Positions 11,527 through 25,700 of a stretch of DNA of 64,000 nt are shown here, piece after piece. Origin of the DNA: Taudactylus pleione (lineage: Eukaryota > Chordata > Amphibia > Anura > Myobatrachidae); the NCBI GenBank assembly GCA_031769625.1, contig JAUIMM010001586.1, forward strand, positions 286,501 to 350,500, given 5' to 3'. The translations under genes and the position numbers were made by a program. Under the pieces are notes generated by a model. It saw nothing but the letters and a program-made list of their open reading frames with translations. It ran no database searches and was not told where the DNA came from. Within the stretch, counting starts at the first letter, position 1; each line of letters starts with the position of its first letter.

Positions 11527-12520
11527 CTGTAAAATTAAGACAAGAACCTTCATAAACCGTAATAATGGCATCCCCCACATCCAGTAACCAGCACCACAGA
11601 TGGCTGAACAACATCCCAAATGGGCAGTTTAAGATAATCAATAGAAATAGCTTGAACTCGGAAAACAATGTCATGCAAAAATAATAAATAACTTACTGTA
11701 CAATGAAAAAATAGTAGAAAAAGGATTCATAGATGCTAACCCGAATTAGAGAAACGGGTGAGGAGGAGAATGGAGAGCACTGCCAAGGCAGGAAACTAAA
11801 ATGTTATCTTGATAATGCAGTACAACATTAATTCTAAAACACCATCATAAAATACTAACCAGGTGCTGGAAATCCTTCTGAAGAGACCACGGCAGAATAT
11901 ATAAGTTGTTACAGGTGCACTAGAAGCAAAACGTTCAATGAATCTACCAATAAACAGATAAAAATATGTAGGGTGGGATGCAGCAAAGGTAGAAATGCGG
12001 TCAAGCCCCGAAAATGCGGGCTTGACCGCATTTCTCATATGCACTGAGCTCCGGATGCGATTTGGATTGGTATGACAACCCCTGGATGTGAGCAGCAGTG
12101 ACGTCACTGTGGTGCACCAGAAACCCTCCGGCAGAGTGTACCTGGACCCAGCGTCACTTAGCCACTCACAACGATCCAGTGGGGTTATAAGGTAAGCTTT
12201 TCAGATTTTACTGTTCATGTATACCTGAGGACGGGGCGCAAGTCACTCCAAAATGTTGTATTAATAAAATAAGTTTGCATCAAGACCAGGAATGCAGTGT
12301 GGTGCAGGGCAGCTCAAAGAGTACATACACCAGCGAGTTATATATACTGTACTTTTGTGTCCGGCACTCCAATAAGCAGGAGCAACTTTCTGCGGTGCCT
12401 TTCCTATGTATAGAGCAAATGTAGCAGTATGTGATGGATGACACTTGAAGACTGATAAATTGCACAACCACACAGCCTTTGTGTTATATATCAGTCTTCG
12501 AGTGGCATCCACCATTTGCT

Positions 12521-12560
<40 letters not shown>

Positions 12561-12565
12561 CTGTG

Positions 12566-12606
<41 letters not shown>

Positions 12607-15600
12607 TCAGGTCCATAAATATTGGGACATTGACAGAATTTTCAGATTTTGGCCTCTATTCACCACCACAATGGTTTTGAAATGAAACAAACAAGATGTG
12701 CTTTAACTGCAGACTTTCAGATTTAATTTGAGGGTAATTACATCCAAATCGGGTGAACGGTGTAGGAATTACAACAGTTTCAATATGTGCCTCCCACTTT
12801 TTAAGGGGCCAAAAGTAATGGGACTATCAACTCAAAAGCTATTTCATGGACAGGTGTGGGCTATTCCCTCATTATTTCATTATCAATTAAGCAGGTAAAA
12901 GGTCTGGAGTTGATTCTAGGTGTGACATTTGCATTTGGAATCAGTTGCTGTCAACTCTCAATATGAGATCCAAAGAGCTGTCACTATCAGTGAAGCAAGC
13001 CATCATTAGGCTGAAAAATCAAAACAAACCCATCAGAGAGATAGCAAAAACATTAGGTGTGGCCAAATCAACTGTTTGGAACATTCTTAAAAAGAAAGAA
13101 TGCATCGGAGAGCTCAGCAACACCAAAAGACCCGGAAGACCATGGAAAACAACTGTGGTGGATGACAAAATAATTATTTCCCTGGTGAAGAAAAACCCCT
13201 TCACAACAGTTGGCCAAATCAAGAACACTCTCCAGGAGGTAGATGTAGATGTGTCAAGAATCAAGAGAAGACTTCACAAGAGTGAATATAGAAGGTTCAC
13301 CACAAGATGTAAACAATTGGTGAGCCACAAAAACAAGAAGACCAGATTAGAGTTTGCCAAACAACATCTAAAAAAGCCATTACAGTTCTGGAACAACATC
13401 CTATGGACAGATGAGACAAAGATCAACTTGTACCAGAGTGATGGGAAGAGAAGAGAAGGAAAGGAACTGCTCATGATCCTAAACATACCACCTCATGCTC
13501 ATATTCAGTCAAATGCTTCAGAACTCATTAGACGGTGCTTCACAGTGCAGATGGACAATGACCCGAAGCATACTGCAAAATCAACCAAAGAGTTTTTTAA
13601 GGCTAGAAAGTGGACTGTTATGCAATGGCCAAGTCAATCCCCTGACCTGAATACGATTGAGCATGCATTTCACTTGATGAAGACAAAACTGAAGGAAAAA
13701 TGCCCCTAGAACAAGCAGGAACTGAAGATATTTGCAGTAGAGGCCTGGCAGAGCATCACCAGGGATGAAACCCAGCGTCTGGTGATGTCTATGCGTTCCA
13801 GACTTCAGGCTGTAATTGCCTGCAAAGGATTTGCAACAAAGTATTAAAAAGTGAAAGTTAGATTTAGGATTGTTTAGTTTGTCCCATTACTTTTGGCCCC
13901 TTAAAAAGTGGGAGGCACATATAGAAACTGTTGTAATTCCTACACCGTTCACCTGATTTGGATGTAATTACCCTCAAATTAAATCTGAAAGTCTGCAGTT
14001 AAATCACATCTTGTTTGTTTCATTTCAAAATCATTGTGGTGGTGAATAGAGGCCAAAATATGAAAATTCTGTCAATGTCCCAATATTTATGAACCTGACT
14101 GTATGTGTGCAACTTGTAGGTAAAAACTTGTCCACGAATCAGATGGATTTCACAGCTTCCAGTTCTGAGCAGGACCGTAGAGGCTATGGCCGGGCCAGGG
14201 TACTATAGGGGACGTGGCCTAATTACGGAGGTGTGGCCACGCCCCCTACAAAACCATAGTGCACATGCAAAGTATTTACTGTTATACCACTCATGTCTCC
14301 TATTACTGTGCTCTTCTGCACCGCAGTCCTGTTATCACAATATAATTTAAAACATTTACTGTAGAAGTGGGTTTGTCTACCATGCTATTTTGTCAGCAGT
14401 TCAAATTGAGTGGTTTAATACATTATTAATAAACCAATAAACTCTACATTATGAGTATCATGCCATAGCCTTATTTTTTGTAATATTTGTTTTCCAGTTT
14501 TTACTCCAGTACCTTGTTTTAGCAAAGTTCCCGCAAAGTCAATACATTCATTTTCGTCTCCTCTGCATCTTATATAGCCGAAGCTATCACAGTCATTGGT
14601 TTTAGTCTGGTGGCAGACAGGGCATAGTAACTCATTTGCAGTTTCATTATAAGGAGGAACTGAAAAAAAAAAGATACAATGTAAATGAAAAATTAAAATG
14701 ATTTGCGTTCTACAATAAGATATAAAATAATTCCATTTGTAAATTAAAACTGTTTGCAAAAATATTTCTATTGTGCTAAAATAAAAATATTTTGAAGGCT
14801 GGGATCTTAAATGGATTGTAATCTCAAAAACATTTGCTAGTTTTACTCTGCACAAACTATACAGAAATGCTGGTCCTTGATTCAGCCACCTCTCATGTCA
14901 TCTTCTCCAAGTTCATGTCCAATCACACCGTGTAATCTATGGACCCCACTCCAGGGCTGACCAATACCAAACACAATGATTAGAGCTGCAATATGCTGTA
15001 TTTGCAGGGGAATAACAATGGTAACTGTGTTACTTAGGAGTTCATTGTCCCCAGTGTTGTCACATAATCAGCGGATTAGTGGCACAGTTTCATTGGCTTG
15101 ATCTCTACGGTAACAATAACAATCAATGTATCATGGCCAAAAGTAGGATCTTTGTCACCAGGGGCAAGGCAGTAGTTTGCATCCCTCCCACACATGTCTG
15201 TAACACGCAGCCCCATCTGGCTTCTTCATGGAGTAACAATTTAGCCCGGTTGCCCCCCCCTAGGTGGTGGTGGGACTCAGGGCCTGATTCAGAGCCGGAC
15301 GCTATTTGCGGACGGTCGTTCCTAAAAAGGGGCAGGCTATTTAAATTGAGCGCTCGCTCATTGCGGTTTGTTGACGCCTCTATGTCTGAGCGAGCGAAAG
15401 AAAAATGCGCTCGCTATTTTGTAAAGACGCCCCTTTGCCGTTCGCATCACACATCATCTCCCATATTTATTTGATTAATCGGATACATCGAAAGGCATCT
15501 GAACTGCTCGCAGTGCTTGTGGTAGGTTTTTCCTACCGCAATCACTGCGAGCAGTTCAGGATAAAAGACAACCAAGTGACGTGGTCGATGACGCTCCTTT

Positions 15601-18600
15601 ACTAATTATGCACTCCCATTAAACGCCCTTTTTACCGTTAGGCACGCCTGCGTTCGGATCTCCACTCCCCCGTTTTCAAGCACCTTCCCCTGTTACCACC
15701 CACAAACGGTACATTTTGTCAATCAAATTAGCAGCCCCTCGCTGTTTTGCGAGCGCTCGATTTCCGACCGCAATGACTGGTTTACGCATGCGCATTACGA
15801 CCCATACGCATACGCAGTTGTGCAAACATCGCTCACAGCGAATGAGTGGCCGCTTACGAGCGGCTCTGAATCAGGCCCTCAATCTCTTACCATACACTTC
15901 ATCATTGCCAAAGGATGCTTCTCCTGAAAAAAATGTTTTGCAGCCGGTTTATCTGAGACACCCACTGCGATTGCTGCTCTGATAGATGACCTAAGATAGG
16001 CCATTCTTTTGTGGAACGTTACTCCGTGAAGAAGCCAGATGGATATATAAATTAGATACCATCTGGCCACGTGGTCTAAATGACTATATCTTGGGGTATC
16101 TTTTTGGACTAAGGACCCCTAAAACTGTGAGAACTATTCATCGGGATTATGGAACTTGCGAATCCGACTGGACTATTTGATTTTTTTTTTTTTTTTTTTT
16201 TTTTTAGTTTTTCAATTTCATTTCTATATTTTTTTTATTTATTTTTTTTCTGTTTTCATTTTTTATGGGTTCTGTTCAGTTTGTGGCCATATCTTGGATT
16301 ACTCTATAAATATAATATATATGAAAATAATGTATAATGGATAGATACAGTAGGTGCCGTTGGACGGTTGATGTTGTTTTAATAGGATGTTGTTAGAACA
16401 TGACTATTAGATCTTGACATACCAGAATTTGCCTTATGTTACTATGTATACAGTAGTACTCATTGATCTATGAGTATGTCGTTGAAATATTCCTAGTAAC
16501 CAGGGGTGTATCAAGGGGTCTGAGCACCCTTGGCAAAGTAATGGACTGGCACCCCCCTCCCTCCATATTTTCTGAATAATTACATTTCTTCTCCTCAGCC
16601 ATCCCTCTTCTTTCTACCCAGCCATCCCCCTTCTGTGTCCTCAGCCATTCTCCCCTCTGTCTCCCCAGCCATCCCTCTTCTGTGCCCCCCAGCCATCTCT
16701 CTTCTGTGCCCCCCAGCCATCCCTCTTCTGTGACCCCCAGCCATCTCTCTTCTGTGCCCCCCGGCCATCCCTCTTCTGTGACCCCCAGCCATCCCTCTTC
16801 TGTGCCCCCCAGCCATCTCTCTTCTGTGCCCCCCAGCCATCCCTCTTCTGTGACCCCCAGCCATCTCTCTTCTGTGCCCCCCAGCCATCACTCTTCCGTA
16901 TCCCCAGCCATCTCTCTTCTGCGTCCCCAGCCATCCCTCTTCTGTGCCCCCCAGCCATCTCTCTTCTGTGCCCCCCAGCCATCCCTCTTCTGTGCCCCCC
17001 AGCCATCTCTCTTCTGTGCCCCCCAGCCATCCCTCTTCTGTGACCCCCAGCCATCCCTCTTCTGTGCCCCCCAGCCATCTCTCTTCTGTGCCCCCCAGCC
17101 ATCCCTCTTCTGTGACCCCCAGCCATCTCTCTTCTGTGCCCCCCAGCCATCACTCTTCCATATCCCCAGCCATCTCTCTTCTGCGTCCCCAGCCATCCCT
17201 CTTCTGTGTCACCAGCCATTCTCCCCTCTGTCTCCCCAGCTATCCCTCTTCTGTGCCCCCCAGCCATCTCTCTTCTGTGACCCCCAGCCATCCCTCTTCT
17301 GTGACCCCCAGCCATCTCTCTTCTGTGCCCCTCAGCCATCCCTCTTCTGTGACCCCCAGCCATCTCTCTTCTGTGTCCCCCAGCCATCACTCTTCCGTAT
17401 CCCCAGCCATCTCTCTTCTGTGTCCTCAGCCATCCCTCTTCTGTGCCCCACAGCCATCCCCCTTCTGTGCCCTCAGCCATTCTCCCCTCTGTCTCCCCAG
17501 CCATCCCCCTTCTGTGCCCCCCAGCCATCCCCCTTCTGTGTCCTCAGCCATTATCCCCTCTGTCTCCCCAGCCATCTCTCTTCTGTGTCCCCAGCCATCC
17601 CTCTTCTGTGCCCCCCAGTCATCCCTCTTCTGTGTCCTCAGCCATTCTCCCCTCTGTCTCCCCAGCCATCCCTCTTCTGTGCCCCCCAGCCAACCCCCTT
17701 CTGTGTCCTCAGCCAATCTCCCCTCTGTCTCCCCAGCCATCCCTCTTCTGTGCCCCCCAGCCATCCCTCTTCTGTGTCCTCAGCCATTCTTCCCTCTGTC
17801 TCCCCAGCCATCCCTCTTCTGTGCCCCCTAGCCATCTCTCTTCTGTGCCCCCCAGCTATCCCTCTTCTGTGCCCCCAGCCATCACTCTTCTGTGCCCCCC
17901 AGCCATCCCTCTTCTGTGGCCCCCAGCCATCCCTCTTCTGTGCCCCCCAGCCATCACTCTTCCGTATCCCGAGCCATCTCCCTTCTGTGTCACCAGCCAT
18001 TTCTCTTCTGTGTCACCAGCCATCTCTCTTCTGTGTCCCCAGCCATTCCCCTTCTGTGTCACCAGCCATCTCTCTTCTGTGCCCCCCAGTCATCTCTCTT
18101 CTGTGCCCCCCAGCCATCCCTCTTCTGTGACCCCCAGCCATCCCTCTTCTGTGCCCCCCAGCCATCTCTCTTCTGTGCCCCCCAGCCATCCCTCTTCTGT
18201 GACCCCCAGCCATCTCTCTTCTGTGCCCCCAGCCATTCCCCTTCTATGTCACCAGCCATACTCCTTCCCCACAGCCCACACAGATACTTACCATCTCTTC
18301 TGGGCCTGTGGCTGTGGCAGAGAGGTCCCCAGTACAGTAAGTGCAACAACACTGCGCGTGTGACATCATGACATCACGCGCGCCTTGTGTCAAAAAAGAA
18401 AAAACTTTATTAATTTCTTGTGCCAGGCAGCATACCGGCGGCTACCTGGCCCTAAACATCTGCCCCGGGTAGGAGCCAGGGGTGTACCCAGGAGCATGGA
18501 CTCCAGTCCTGGCAGTCCCAGCCTGATTCTACCCCTCGGCCATGGGTGGCACCTCCAGGTGGCGCCCCCCCTCGGCCGGCGCCCCTGGCGAGTGCCATCC

Positions 18601-19550
18601 TGGCCAATGGGTAGATACGACCCTGCTAGTAACCATGGTAAGGCTGATATGCACTGACTCATTTATCCAATAACTGGATCTGATTATATTAGTTATAATG
18701 TATTTAATATATTTAAACTTTGTATCGCAATCCAGATATTCTGTCCCTTGTTGACTGCCATAGCGGTGATGCACTCCACAGGTGTGGAACACTCTGAGAT
18801 ATTTGCACACACACAGGTGTCCATGTTAGCACCTGGTTCTGGGATTGCGGTCCAAGTGGTGACACGCAGTAATTTCCGGGTCTGCAAACAAATAGTATAT
18901 GCTGGTTTTTGCATCTATATGAGATGATACAGATTTTTGGATTGCTTGAGTGCTATTGATATGGTTTATCCAACATTTTTGATGCTAGATATTTTATATT
19001 ATATGTTTGTTTTATATGTGGGTTTGTCTGTTTATTATTTTGTGGGGAGGGGTGTGTTTACACTAATTAATGGATTGTCTACAAATGTACTTAAGGGGTG
19101 TTGGGCTTATCCATGTATCTTGACAAAAGTCCCAGTGAGGACTGAAACGTCGATCTCTTCATGGATTTTTTAAAACAATAAAAGGACCTTGCTGCTGTGA
19201 TAAGAAGTCTGATGAGTGCAATATATATTGGAAGATGTACCTTGGAGCTTGGATGCCCCACTTTAATTGCTACCCCAGCATTGATTAATTTTATGATGAG
19301 AGTGTGGACTGACTGGATCTATTCCATTTCCACTGATATTCAGTGGTATTTGTCCTGCACCCGTTCATATTTAGATACAAAGCTACAATGAAGTATTGAT
19401 TGATTCAGATGTGAAGTTTACAGTCTATGATCCAGTGATCAATTGAAACATACTTTGAAACATTTTTGCTGTTGGATGTCTTCCTTTTTTCCACTTATTC
19501 ATTTATTCTTTCTTTATGCAATCTGATATCCAAGCCAGAACTAATTATAT

Positions 19551-19595
<45 letters not shown>

Positions 19596-19752
19596 CTTAC
19601 CATATCATCCCTTTAAACTGAGACACTCATGAACTACACAGGTTCTGTGGCACATTAAAGTCAGGTGAAATCCAGGCTTGAAATCAGACAGCCATTGAAT
19701 CTGTGTAATTCATGAGTGTCCCGGTTTAAAGTGATAGTATGGTAAGGCTACA

Positions 19753-19791
<39 letters not shown>

Positions 19792-22700
19792 TGTGTATAG
19801 ATACCATTTCAGTCCTATCTAGGACCATAAAATAAGAAACCAGCACGTCATCATCATAGGATGCAATCAAGTGTAATAAAGTATTAGGAGATAGCCATGC
19901 TCAGAGTATTTAAGTACAGTAGCTTCAGAATCACATAACAGGAACTAGCATCACAACAGGATACTTATCGTGTGCCTGGTGACCATATAATTCAGCCCTG
20001 GGCCCGACAGCCATTTTGGTGTATGTACACCTTAATCATGAGCACAAGGGAACTACAAAAGGACGGCTATTAAATAGTGAAAAAGGTGCCTAATCAACAG
20101 TAAGGAATGAGCCTAAGGAATCAAAGAAGTAATACATAAATAGACACAACCAAAGAGACATGTATCAAAAAGCAAAACAATATAATAGAAATTCAAAAAT
20201 ACACAAAACACAACAGGATGATACCAATTAACGCAGCCCACTACTATGGCACTCAAAAAAATTTTTTGGTCAAAGAATTGTAGTATAAAAAGTGTGACTC
20301 TGAGGAAGAGATTAAATGACAGTTCCTCATTACGTCCTGCAGGTCGAAGTGTCCCAAATTTGGAAATGAGTTCACACACTTTCTGAAGCAATTTAGTGCC
20401 ACGATCTCCCCCTCTTTTTAGTGGTTTAATATGATCCAAGGGCATGAAACGGAAGTCTTTAATATTATGTCCAGCTTCAAAGAAGTGTCTGGCCACAGGC
20501 GGTGTAAAGCCTTTTTAATGGAGGATCGGCGCACGGCAATCCTCTCCTTCAACATCCGTGTGGTTTTGTCCAATATATATTTTTTGGCACGGGCATATGA
20601 TCGCATAGATGACAAATTTACTCTTGCAGTTGAGTCTATGTTGTATACAGTACTGTAGTCCACATATGATAGGTGTACAAATTTATCACCAGTCAATAAA
20701 AATCTGCAATTTACACAACTGCTACTACGAAAGGCACCATTTTTGAGCAATAGCCAGTTAGTATTCAAGGAGTCTGGACTAATATCTGCTTTAGTCGCCA
20801 GGTCTTTCAAGTTGTTACTCTGTCTATAAGCAAATATGGGAATACTGCAGCATGAATCCTTGAATATTCAGACTGGAGGATGTGCCAGTGTTTCAAGACC
20901 ACCTTTCTCATCAAGTCCAAGGAAATGGAGTATCTAGCTGGAAAAGTAACTCAGGATTTTTGTATCAGTGTTTCCTTTGGACTCAGTAGCGTGTCCCAGT
21001 TAAGGGACAGGCATTTCTGAATTAATCCATCCACCTCAAGTTGATTATAGGTACAATGTACAAAATCAGCTCCCATCCTTATAGGGGTTTGTTGAAGGCT
21101 TTCTGTATCTGAGGTGATTCTTGCCACCTGGGTGAATTGCGAGAGGGGCAGGCCATGCTTGAGGGGCTTTGAATAGAAGCTGTCTGCCTGAAGGACATTA
21201 TTAAGAACTGTTGGCTTTTTAAGATACTACAGACTTTCTTATCAAACTAAAAATCTTTGGGCCTCCTCCAGTAGATTGTCTTCTGGTGACCCTGGATATT
21301 GTTAGACTATACACGAACATTAATCATGAGGATGAAAAAAATGCCATCAGAAAGACCATCTCTAATAATGTCTTGTCTTGTATACGGGGTCCACCTATTG
21401 AATTTTTTCTGCTTTTAATTGATGTAACCTTGCAAAAAAATTATTTTTTTTTTTGAAAATTATTTTTTTCTTCAGCTACAGGGCATGGCTATTGGGTCAA
21501 ACATGGCCCCTAGCTATGCCAACCTTTACATGTATGATTATGAATCAGTACATATTTTGAATAATAACATATTTTCAAATTACATTAAAATATATTCCAG
21601 ATTCATTGATGAAAATTTTTTTGTTTGGAGGGGGAGTGTTACAGCTCTCGAACAGTTTGTATCCAGCACCATCAGGTTCACTTACTCTAGCAGCCCTCAA
21701 GCACTCAATTTTTTGGACGTCACTATAACTATTAGTGATCAGCAATTTGTGACTAAGATCTTTAAAAAGCCAATAGATCTTAATACTGTCCTTCAGGCAG
21801 ACAGCATCCATCCAAAGCCCCACAAGCATGGCCTCATCCAGGCGGCAAGAATCACCTCAGATACAGAACAAACCCTTATCAGGATGGGAGCTGATTTTGT
21901 ACACTGTGGCTATAATCAACTTTGAGGTGGATGGAGCAATTCAGAAATGCCTGTCCCTTAACTGGGACACGCTATTGAGTCCTAAGGAAACACTGATACA
22001 ACAAGCCCGAGTTATTTTTCCAACTACATACTCCATTTCCTCGGGCATGTTGAGAAAGGCGGTCTTGAAACATTGGCACGTCCTCCAGTCTGATCTAATA
22101 CTCAAGGATTCATGCTGCAGTATTCCCATGTTTGCTTACAAACAGAGAAACAACTTGAAAGACCTGGTGACCAAAGCAGATATTAGTCTGGGCTCCTTGA
22201 ATACTAACTGGCTATCGCTCAAAAAATTTATCTTTCACTGTAGTAGTTGTGTAAATTGCAGATTTTTATTGACTGGTGATAAATTTGTACATCCATTATG
22301 TGGACTACAGTACCGTATATGACATAGACTCGACTGCGAGAGTAAATTTGTTGTCTATGCGATAATATGCCCGTGCCAAAGAATATATATTGGCAAAACC
22401 ACACGGATGTTGAAGGAGAGAATTGCCATGCACCGCTCCTCCATTAAAAAGGCTTTTTCAATAATTGATTATAATACACCGCCTGTAGCCAGACACTTCT
22501 TTGAAGCTCCCAGAACCAGGTTCTAACATGGACACCTGTGTGTGTGCAAATATCTCAGGGTGTTCCACACCTGTGGAGTGCATCTACGCTATGGCAGTCA
22601 ACAAGGGACAGAATATCTGGATTGCGATACAAAGTATAAAGATAGTAAATACATTGTAACTAATATAATCAGATCCAGGCATTGGATAAATGAGTGACTG

Positions 22701-25700
22701 CATATCAGCCTAACCATGGTTACTAGGAATATATCACCGACATACTCCTAGATCAATGAGAACTACTGTATACATAGTAACATAATGCAAATTCTGGTAC
22801 GTCAAGAACTAATAGTCACGTTCTAACAACATCCTATTAAAACAACATCAGCCATCCAACGGCACCTACTGTATTTATCCGTTATACATTATTTTCATAT
22901 ATATTATATTTATAGAGTAATACAAGATATGGCCACAAACTGAACAGAAGCCAGAAAAAATAAACTATTTTTTTTGAGTGCCATAGTAGTGGGCTGTGTT
23001 AACTGGCAGAATCCTGTTGTGTTTTGTGTATTTTTGAATTTCTTTTATATTGTTCTGCTTTTTGATACATGTCTCTTTGGTTGTGTCTATTTATGTATTA
23101 CTTCTTTGATTCCTTATCTTATTTTATGATTACTACATTTATACATGGTTTCTGATATATGTATGTGTGTTATTGTTGTTTGTCACTGTGAATATAGGTG
23201 CCTGTTGTGTGCCCTCTGACCATATGATTTACTGTGTGGATTGAGATATATTTCTCAGTCCCAGCTCATGATCCAGTGACGCTGTTTGTTTACATGCCCC
23301 ATGTGTTCTTCAGCCCTGACACGCGATTGGTCCACTAGTACGCGTCATATCCCGCTGGACCCGCATGACCTGGTGCCTTCACATGGATTCGTGGGTGACG
23401 CGTTGCCATGTGATCTGCTCGGTACTAATGAGCACTACAATGTTGCCAGATGTACGAGGCAAATGCGGATTGTCGACGTGACAGGTGAGGCTCATTCCTT
23501 ACTGTTGATTCGGCGCCTTTCTCACTATTTAATAGCCGTCCTTTTGTAGTTTCCTTGTGCTCATGATTAAGGTGTACATACACCGAAACGGCCGTCGGGC
23601 CCAGGGCTGAATTATATGGTCACCAGGCACACAATAAGTATCCTGTTGTGATGCTAGTTCCTGTTATGTGATTCTGAAGCTACTGTACTTAAATACTCTG
23701 AGCATGGCTATCTCCTAATACTTTATTACACTTGATTGCATCCTATGATGATGATGTGCTGGTCTCTTATTTTCTGGTCCTAGATAGGACTGAAGAGGTA
23801 TCTATTTGTTATTTATGTTACTTCAGCACCAACTGTGTTACTTTAAGTATGTGCAGTTTCTCTCCTGAACTTTTATATATATATGTACTGTGTGTGTATA
23901 TATATATATATATACAGTGTGGTGCATAAATATTGGGACATTAACAGAATTTTCATATTTTGGCCTCTATTCACCACCACAATGGCTTTGACATGAAACA
24001 AACAAGATGTGCTTTAACTGCAGACTTTCAGATTTAATTTGAGGGTAATTACATCCAAATCAGGTGAACGGTGTAGGAATTACAACGGTTTTTATATGTA
24101 CCTTCCACTTTTTAAGGGGCCAAAAGTAATGGGACAAACTAAACAATCCTAAATCTAACTTTCACTTTTTAATACTTGTTGCAAATCCTTTTCAGGCAAT
24201 TACAGCCTGAAGTCTGGAATGCATAGACATCACCAGACGCTGGCTTTCATACCTGGTGATGCAATGCCAGGCCTCTACTGCAAATGTCTTCAGTTCCTGC
24301 TTGTTCTTGGGGCATTTTCCCTTCAGTTTTGTCTTCATCAAGTGAAATGCAAGCTAAATCGGATTCAGGTCAGGGGATTGACTTGGCCATTGCATAACAT
24401 TCCGCTTTTGCAGTATGCTTCGGGTCATTGTGCATCTGCACTGTGAAATGCCGTCCAATGAGTTCTGAAGCATTTGACTGAATATGAGCATATAATATTG
24501 CCCGAAACACTTCAGAATTCATTCTGCTGCTTTTGTCAGCAGTCACATCATCAATAAATACAAGGGAACCAGTTCCACTGGCAGCCATACATGCCCACGC
24601 CATGACACTACCACCACCATGCTTCACTGATGAGGTGGTATGTTTTGGATCATGAGCAGTTCCTTTCCTTCTCCATACTCTTCTCTTCCCATCACTCTTG
24701 TACAAGTTGATCTTTGTCTCATCTGTCCATAGGATGTTGTTCCAGAACTGTAATGGTTTTTTAGATGTTGTTTGGCAAACTCTAATCTGGTCTTCCTGTT
24801 TTTGTGGCTCACCAATGGCTTACATCTTGTGGTGAACCCTCTATATTCACTCTTGTGAAGTTTTCTCTTGATTGCTGACTTTGAAACATATACATCTACC
24901 TCATGGAGAGTGTTCTTGATTTGGCCAACTGTTGTGAAGGGGTTTTTCTTCACTAGGGAAATAATTCTTCTGTCATCCACCACAGTTGTTTTCCGTGCTC
25001 TTCCGGGTCTTTTGGTGTTGCTGAGCTCTCCGGTGCGTTCTTTCTTTTTAAGAATGTTCCAAACAGTTGATTTGGCCACACCTAATGTTTTTGCTATTTC
25101 TCTGATGGGTTTGTTTTGATTTTTCAGCCTAGTGATGGCTTGCTTCACTGATAGTGACAGCTCTTTGGATCTCATATTGAGAGTCGACAGCAACTGATTC
25201 CAAATGCAAATGTCACACCTAGAATCAACTCCAGATCTTTTACCTGCTTAATTGATAATGAAATAATGAGGGAATAGCCCACACCTGTCCATGAAATAAC
25301 TTTTGAGTTGATAGTCCCATTACTTTTGGCCTTTTAAAAAGTGGGAGGCACATAGAGAAACCGTTGTAATTCCTACACCGTTCACCTGATTTGGATGTAA
25401 TTACCCTCAAATTAAATCTGCAGTTAAAGCACATCTTGTTTGTTTCATTTCAAAGCCATTGTGGTGGTAAATAGAGGCCAAAATCTGAAAATTCTGTCAA
25501 TGTCCCAATATTTATGCACCTGACTGTATACATATATACACACATAAATAAAAAGATTTAATTTACTATTTACAGGAGCAGGCTGGGCTAGGCTGGCAGA
25601 CAGGGGCCAGGGAGGCTCCTCCATTGACTACCATGGTCTTTGTGCTGGGTACTTCAGACTCACGATGTCACCTGTGGAAAAAGCAGGAAGAGCAGAGTCG

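Larger units (their letters stand above)
16150..21222 (-). mobile_element. Penelope-like element, left (minus-strand) copy, interrupted
   Basis: The minus strand carries the RT-to-endonuclease part of a Penelope-like element. It includes a connector with [20 protein letters not shown] and [20 protein letters not shown], then [15 protein letters not shown] and [12 protein letters not shown]. It is 5'-truncated at about 21220, where the oppositely oriented copy begins. Non-coding flanks (18640-18850 and 16180-16500, split by a hAT MITE; and 19790-20260) reappear inverted in the right copy but in a different order. Confidence 0.75.
21225..23830 (+). mobile_element. Penelope-like element, right (plus-strand) copy
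   Basis: The copy begins in the reverse transcriptase at [20 protein letters not shown], runs through the RT core and GIY-YIG domain to about 22500, then into non-coding flank. 22505-22930 is the inverted copy of 18850-16180, and 22975-23130 and 23470-23800 are the inverted copies of 20260-19790. With the left copy it forms a large imperfect palindrome centred near 21222. Confidence 0.78.

Noticed and set aside
16641..18371. Long open frames on both strands (482, 306, 295 and 295 codons), Pro/Ser/His-rich or MAGGHRRG repeats
   Set aside because: Produced by a 24-bp tandem repeat whose period is a multiple of three; inside a non-coding MITE.
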